Source of the DNA: Prostheceraeus crozeri
Taxonomy: Eukaryota > Platyhelminthes > Polycladida > Euryleptidae
Length of the DNA stretch: 64,000 nt
Direction of reading: 5' to 3'
NCBI GenBank assembly: GCA_907163375.1
Contig: CAJQUW010007881.1
Location: 166,209 to 230,208 of the forward strand
Of this stretch, positions 61,624-64,000 are shown one piece after another (within the stretch, counting starts at the first letter, position 1; the number at the start of each line of letters is the position of its first letter). The notes below the pieces were generated by a model that worked only from the letters and a program-made list of their open reading frames with translations, made no database searches and was not told the DNA's origin. Both the position numbers and the translations under genes were made by a program.

Positions 61624-63024
61624 ATGTCGTTTTATCATATTTTGCTTAGCAATGCGGCTACAAAGAGATTTACTAGTAATCGAGCCGCACTCTTTTCTAC
61701 TCCCATTGATCATGCACAACAGCTAAATGGAAATTGGGAAGTGGGTGTCACTCAACTTGTTTATAGCAACTGTGTCTATACTTTTGATCATGAGGTGATG
61801 ACTATTAATATGAGACGTACAGCTGCTTATCAATGTGAAAAGGGGTGCCGAGTATACATTCCACAGTGGCCAAAGAAAGATCTCTTATCATGTAAAAAGT
61901 TTATATATGATTTCTTGAATAAAGCGTGTAAACATATTGTCCAATTTACTCCGCACAATGATGATTATACTTATGTACATCATGTAGTTGAGAAAGATTG
62001 GATTGTTGGTTTAAGTCCAAGTTTAAGAAATGATTTAGGTTACCTCGCTAGCGCCTTAACAAGCTATGATAATTTTAACGTTAATTACCACATAAGTGGT
62101 CATAAACAGTTAATATATCGAGAGGAAGCTTATTATGTAGATCTTATTCCAAGAAATGAGAAGACTTTGGTGAAGAAGATTGTGATTAAGCCAAGAAAGA
62201 CAAACATGACTCCTGAAACATTATTGAAGAAATTTAATTATCTCTTTCGAGTTGATGGTAAACAAGTGGCAACATTGACTTATATTAAATCATCTAATCA
62301 TATTGCAATAAGCAAATTAAATGATGATGATGATCTAGTATTAGTTTGATGAAAAGATTTTCATCAGTTCTTACGACATCGTTCTGCAGCTGTTCATGGA
62401 AAATCTGATATGCAACATTTACCATGTGAAAGGTCAAATCAATTTGATACAGAATGGTCCGTATCTTTATACAGAAAGTGTGTAGAGTCTTTAGGTGGTA
62501 TCTTACATGAAACAAGAGTGTTGTTGCCTCGCATTATTACTTCGGTTAAATTGGTTGTAGATTATTTAAATGAAGTGATTAATGACCAACATATTTCATT
62601 TTCTGAAAAAGAAGGTACTTTGTCTCTCACTATAAGTGGAAAAGGTATTGAACTAATTATGGATAAAACTCTAATGGACATTTTGGGTTTTGATCAAAAT
62701 ATCTTTAAAAGTGGTACTGTAACCAAAGCTAGCGCAGGCATGTCGCTATCGCGTCGTATTAACTATTTTCAGATATATTCCAATATTGGTTAAGATGTAC
62801 GTGTGGGAGATGTTGAAGCTCCATTGCTAGCAATGATACCATACCAGCCAAAAAGCTGCAGTATTTTATCTGAGCATACTTTCAAGAAAGTGCATTATAC
62901 AAAGCTGAAATCAAACTACATCCCACAAATTGATATTGCCATTTATGACGATGCTGGTGCGTTGATTCCTTTTCATAAAGATGCTGTAACAAGTATCACA
63001 CTCCATTTCCGAATGAAGAGTTAA
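61624..63024 (+). pseudogene. Polinton 2 LPSNxS-family structural protein A, fossil
   Basis: It starts MSFYHILLSNAATKRFTSNR with NWEVGVTQLVYSN, the N-terminal signature of the family in a divergent form (LLSNAAT for LPSNAS). The C-terminal part has VGDVEAPLLAMIPYQP, IDIAIYDDAGALIPF and ITLHFRM, as in Polinton 1. About 460 codons span the region. A minor capsid or surface role is likely from the family. It appears broken. Confidence 0.6.
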
Positions 63025-63063
63025 TGCAAACGTATGCTAATATAGTTTTCCAATGTGAATAAT

Positions 63064-64000
63064 ATGGAAAGTGAAAATAAGGACTCGTTTCTAATCTACT
63101 TGCCCAGTAATGCCTCTATGAATAAATTTCCCAAAAATAAACCTTCAGACTATCGAGTAGAATTAAATCGGCCACTGCATTTAGAAGGTGAGTGGGAGGT
63201 TGGCGTTTCTAGTATTTGCTATGATAGCAATATTCAGAATGTGAATGATATGGAAGAAATGATATTGACTCCTCGCACCCATGATGGAATAACGATGAAT
63301 AAAGCATTTCAGTTCCCATACAATTTAACATCAGATGGAAAGTGGAACTATGAATGGATTCAGATAAAATCAGATTCTTATGAACCATTTGGGAATGAGA
63401 AAATTATTAAGGCATTCAACAGTGGTAATACTTCCATCATGAAGAATAAAAATCAGAAAGCTTATGAGTTTACTATCTATCATTGGAGTGGGAGACAGTT
63501 CCTCCGCTTTCATTCTTTTACTAAAGGTCTTACGCTGAGGTTGGATAATGAATTCTATCCACATCTTGGTTTTGGTCATGGACTACATCTAACATCAATT
63601 GCTACTGCAAATGTTAAAAAAGTTTATTCAAATCGAATCAACAAATTTCATTATAGATTTAAAATATTTGATGAAGATGTTGTAGAATGTGAAGAGCGCA
63701 TCATTTTGAAAAAGCGTGGTGTTCAACCTTTATCACTTATTGAGTTAGTAAAACGATGGAATGAGACTGTGGGTAAGAAGTATGGAGAGAAAATTATGGC
63801 GAACAAAAATAAGTTGGTTATTCAGAAATATAATGACAAACTTACAGTTTATTTCTCTCCAACCTTGCGTCATTTTGTAAGACATTATACACCTATTACT
63901 GGAAGCGGTGTGGTGTATGCTTCTCATGAATATCACACTAAAGCTGATTCAGTTAATGATGAATGGTGGATGGACATCTATGGCAATCGCATCAAGAAAA
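63064..64000 (+). CDS. LPSNxS-family structural protein B, Polinton 2 (runs off window)
   Basis: The frame is open from ATG at 63064 to the window end, 312 codons. The N-terminus SFLIYLPSNASMNKFPKNKP, then YRVELNRPLHLEGEWEVGVS, is the classic signature. Later text includes YPHLGFGHGLHLTS and KANSV-like polar stretches. It is a paralogue of the gene just before it, giving Polinton 2 two adjacent members. The C-terminus lies outside the window. Confidence 0.7.
   Translation, partial: MESENKDSFLIYLPSNASMNKFPKNKPSDYRVELNRPLHLEGEWEVGVSSICYDSNIQNVNDMEEMILTPRTHDGITMNKAFQFPYNLTSDGKWNYEWIQIKSDSYEPFGNEKIIKAFNSGNTSIMKNKNQKAYEFTIYHWSGRQFLRFHSFTKGLTLRLDNEFYPHLGFGHGLHLTSIATANVKKVYSNRINKFHYRFKIFDEDVVECEERIILKKRGVQPLSLIELVKRWNETVGKKYGEKIMANKNKLVIQKYNDKLTVYFSPTLRHFVRHYTPITGSGVVYASHEYHTKADSVNDEWWMDIYGNRIKK

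Larger units (their letters stand above)
52581..64000. mobile_element. Polinton 2 (Maverick), left part, cut by the window end
   Basis: From a TATA-like promoter near 52.63 kb a closely packed gene set runs to the window end: conserved unknown protein, RING proteins, DEDDh exonuclease, packaging ATPase, integrase with chromodomain, basic virion-type protein, major capsid protein, protease, TBP-like and two PC4-like genes (opposite strand), and two LPSNxS proteins. The left terminal repeat was not located; it must lie near or within the repeats before 52.63 kb. Most genes are open at full length; one or two breaks are visible. The sequence is far from Polinton 1, so it is another family. Confidence 0.88.

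Overview
This is about 64 kb of a eukaryotic, AT-rich (A+T well over 60%) metazoan genome dominated by mobile elements. I found no convincing host gene, rRNA or tRNA. Spliced genes, Penelope-like retroelements, Tc1/mariner and hAT transposons and Polintons together point to an animal. A short TTAGGG-type repeat and frequent AGGCCTA words fit a marine invertebrate better than an insect, but the phylum cannot be fixed from this window. LAYOUT: 0.7-5.7 kb is a Tc1/mariner-superfamily relic split by a young Penelope-like element (PLE) built of two inverted, 5'-truncated copies. 5.7-10.9 kb is a run of further PLE pieces, each set in or beside (TA)n microsatellites and carrying inverted terminal arms and hammerhead-ribozyme-like ends. 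12-15.2 kb holds a deletion-derived mariner-type element, a hAT remnant and another PLE end. 19.5-21.3 kb is an apparently whole Tc1 element with a spliced transposase. 22.4-41.7 kb is a complete-looking 19.3-kb Polinton (here Polinton 1) with 353-bp terminal inverted repeats and a 6-bp target duplication, but with many broken genes. 42-48.8 kb is almost empty apart from a hAT tail. 48.9-51.1 kb is a decayed LTR-retroelement pol region. 51-52.6 kb is a satellite-like array studded with C-runs. 52.6-64 kb is the left part of a second, better preserved Polinton (Polinton 2) that runs off the window. HOW THE GENES FIT: both Polintons share the same core: a packaging ATPase, a small protein beginning MSxYS, a basic GG-containing virion-type protein, a major capsid protein of the F54H12.2-like kind, an adenain-like protease and a 'LPSNxS' structural protein. 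Polinton 2 shows an integrase with a chromodomain; Polinton 1 shows the protein-primed DNA polymerase B. The most interesting feature is a convergent block just after the protease in both elements. It encodes a close relative of TATA-box-binding protein (TBP) and, upstream of it, one or two PC4-like (ssDNA-binding coactivator) proteins. Together with clear TATA boxes ahead of several Polinton genes, this looks like an element-borne transcription-initiation module. Polinton 1 also carries a UBA-RING protein like the tail of an IAP and a multi-exon cargo gene. Polinton 2 adds RING proteins and a DEDDh exonuclease. All of these elements are read as genomic fossils.
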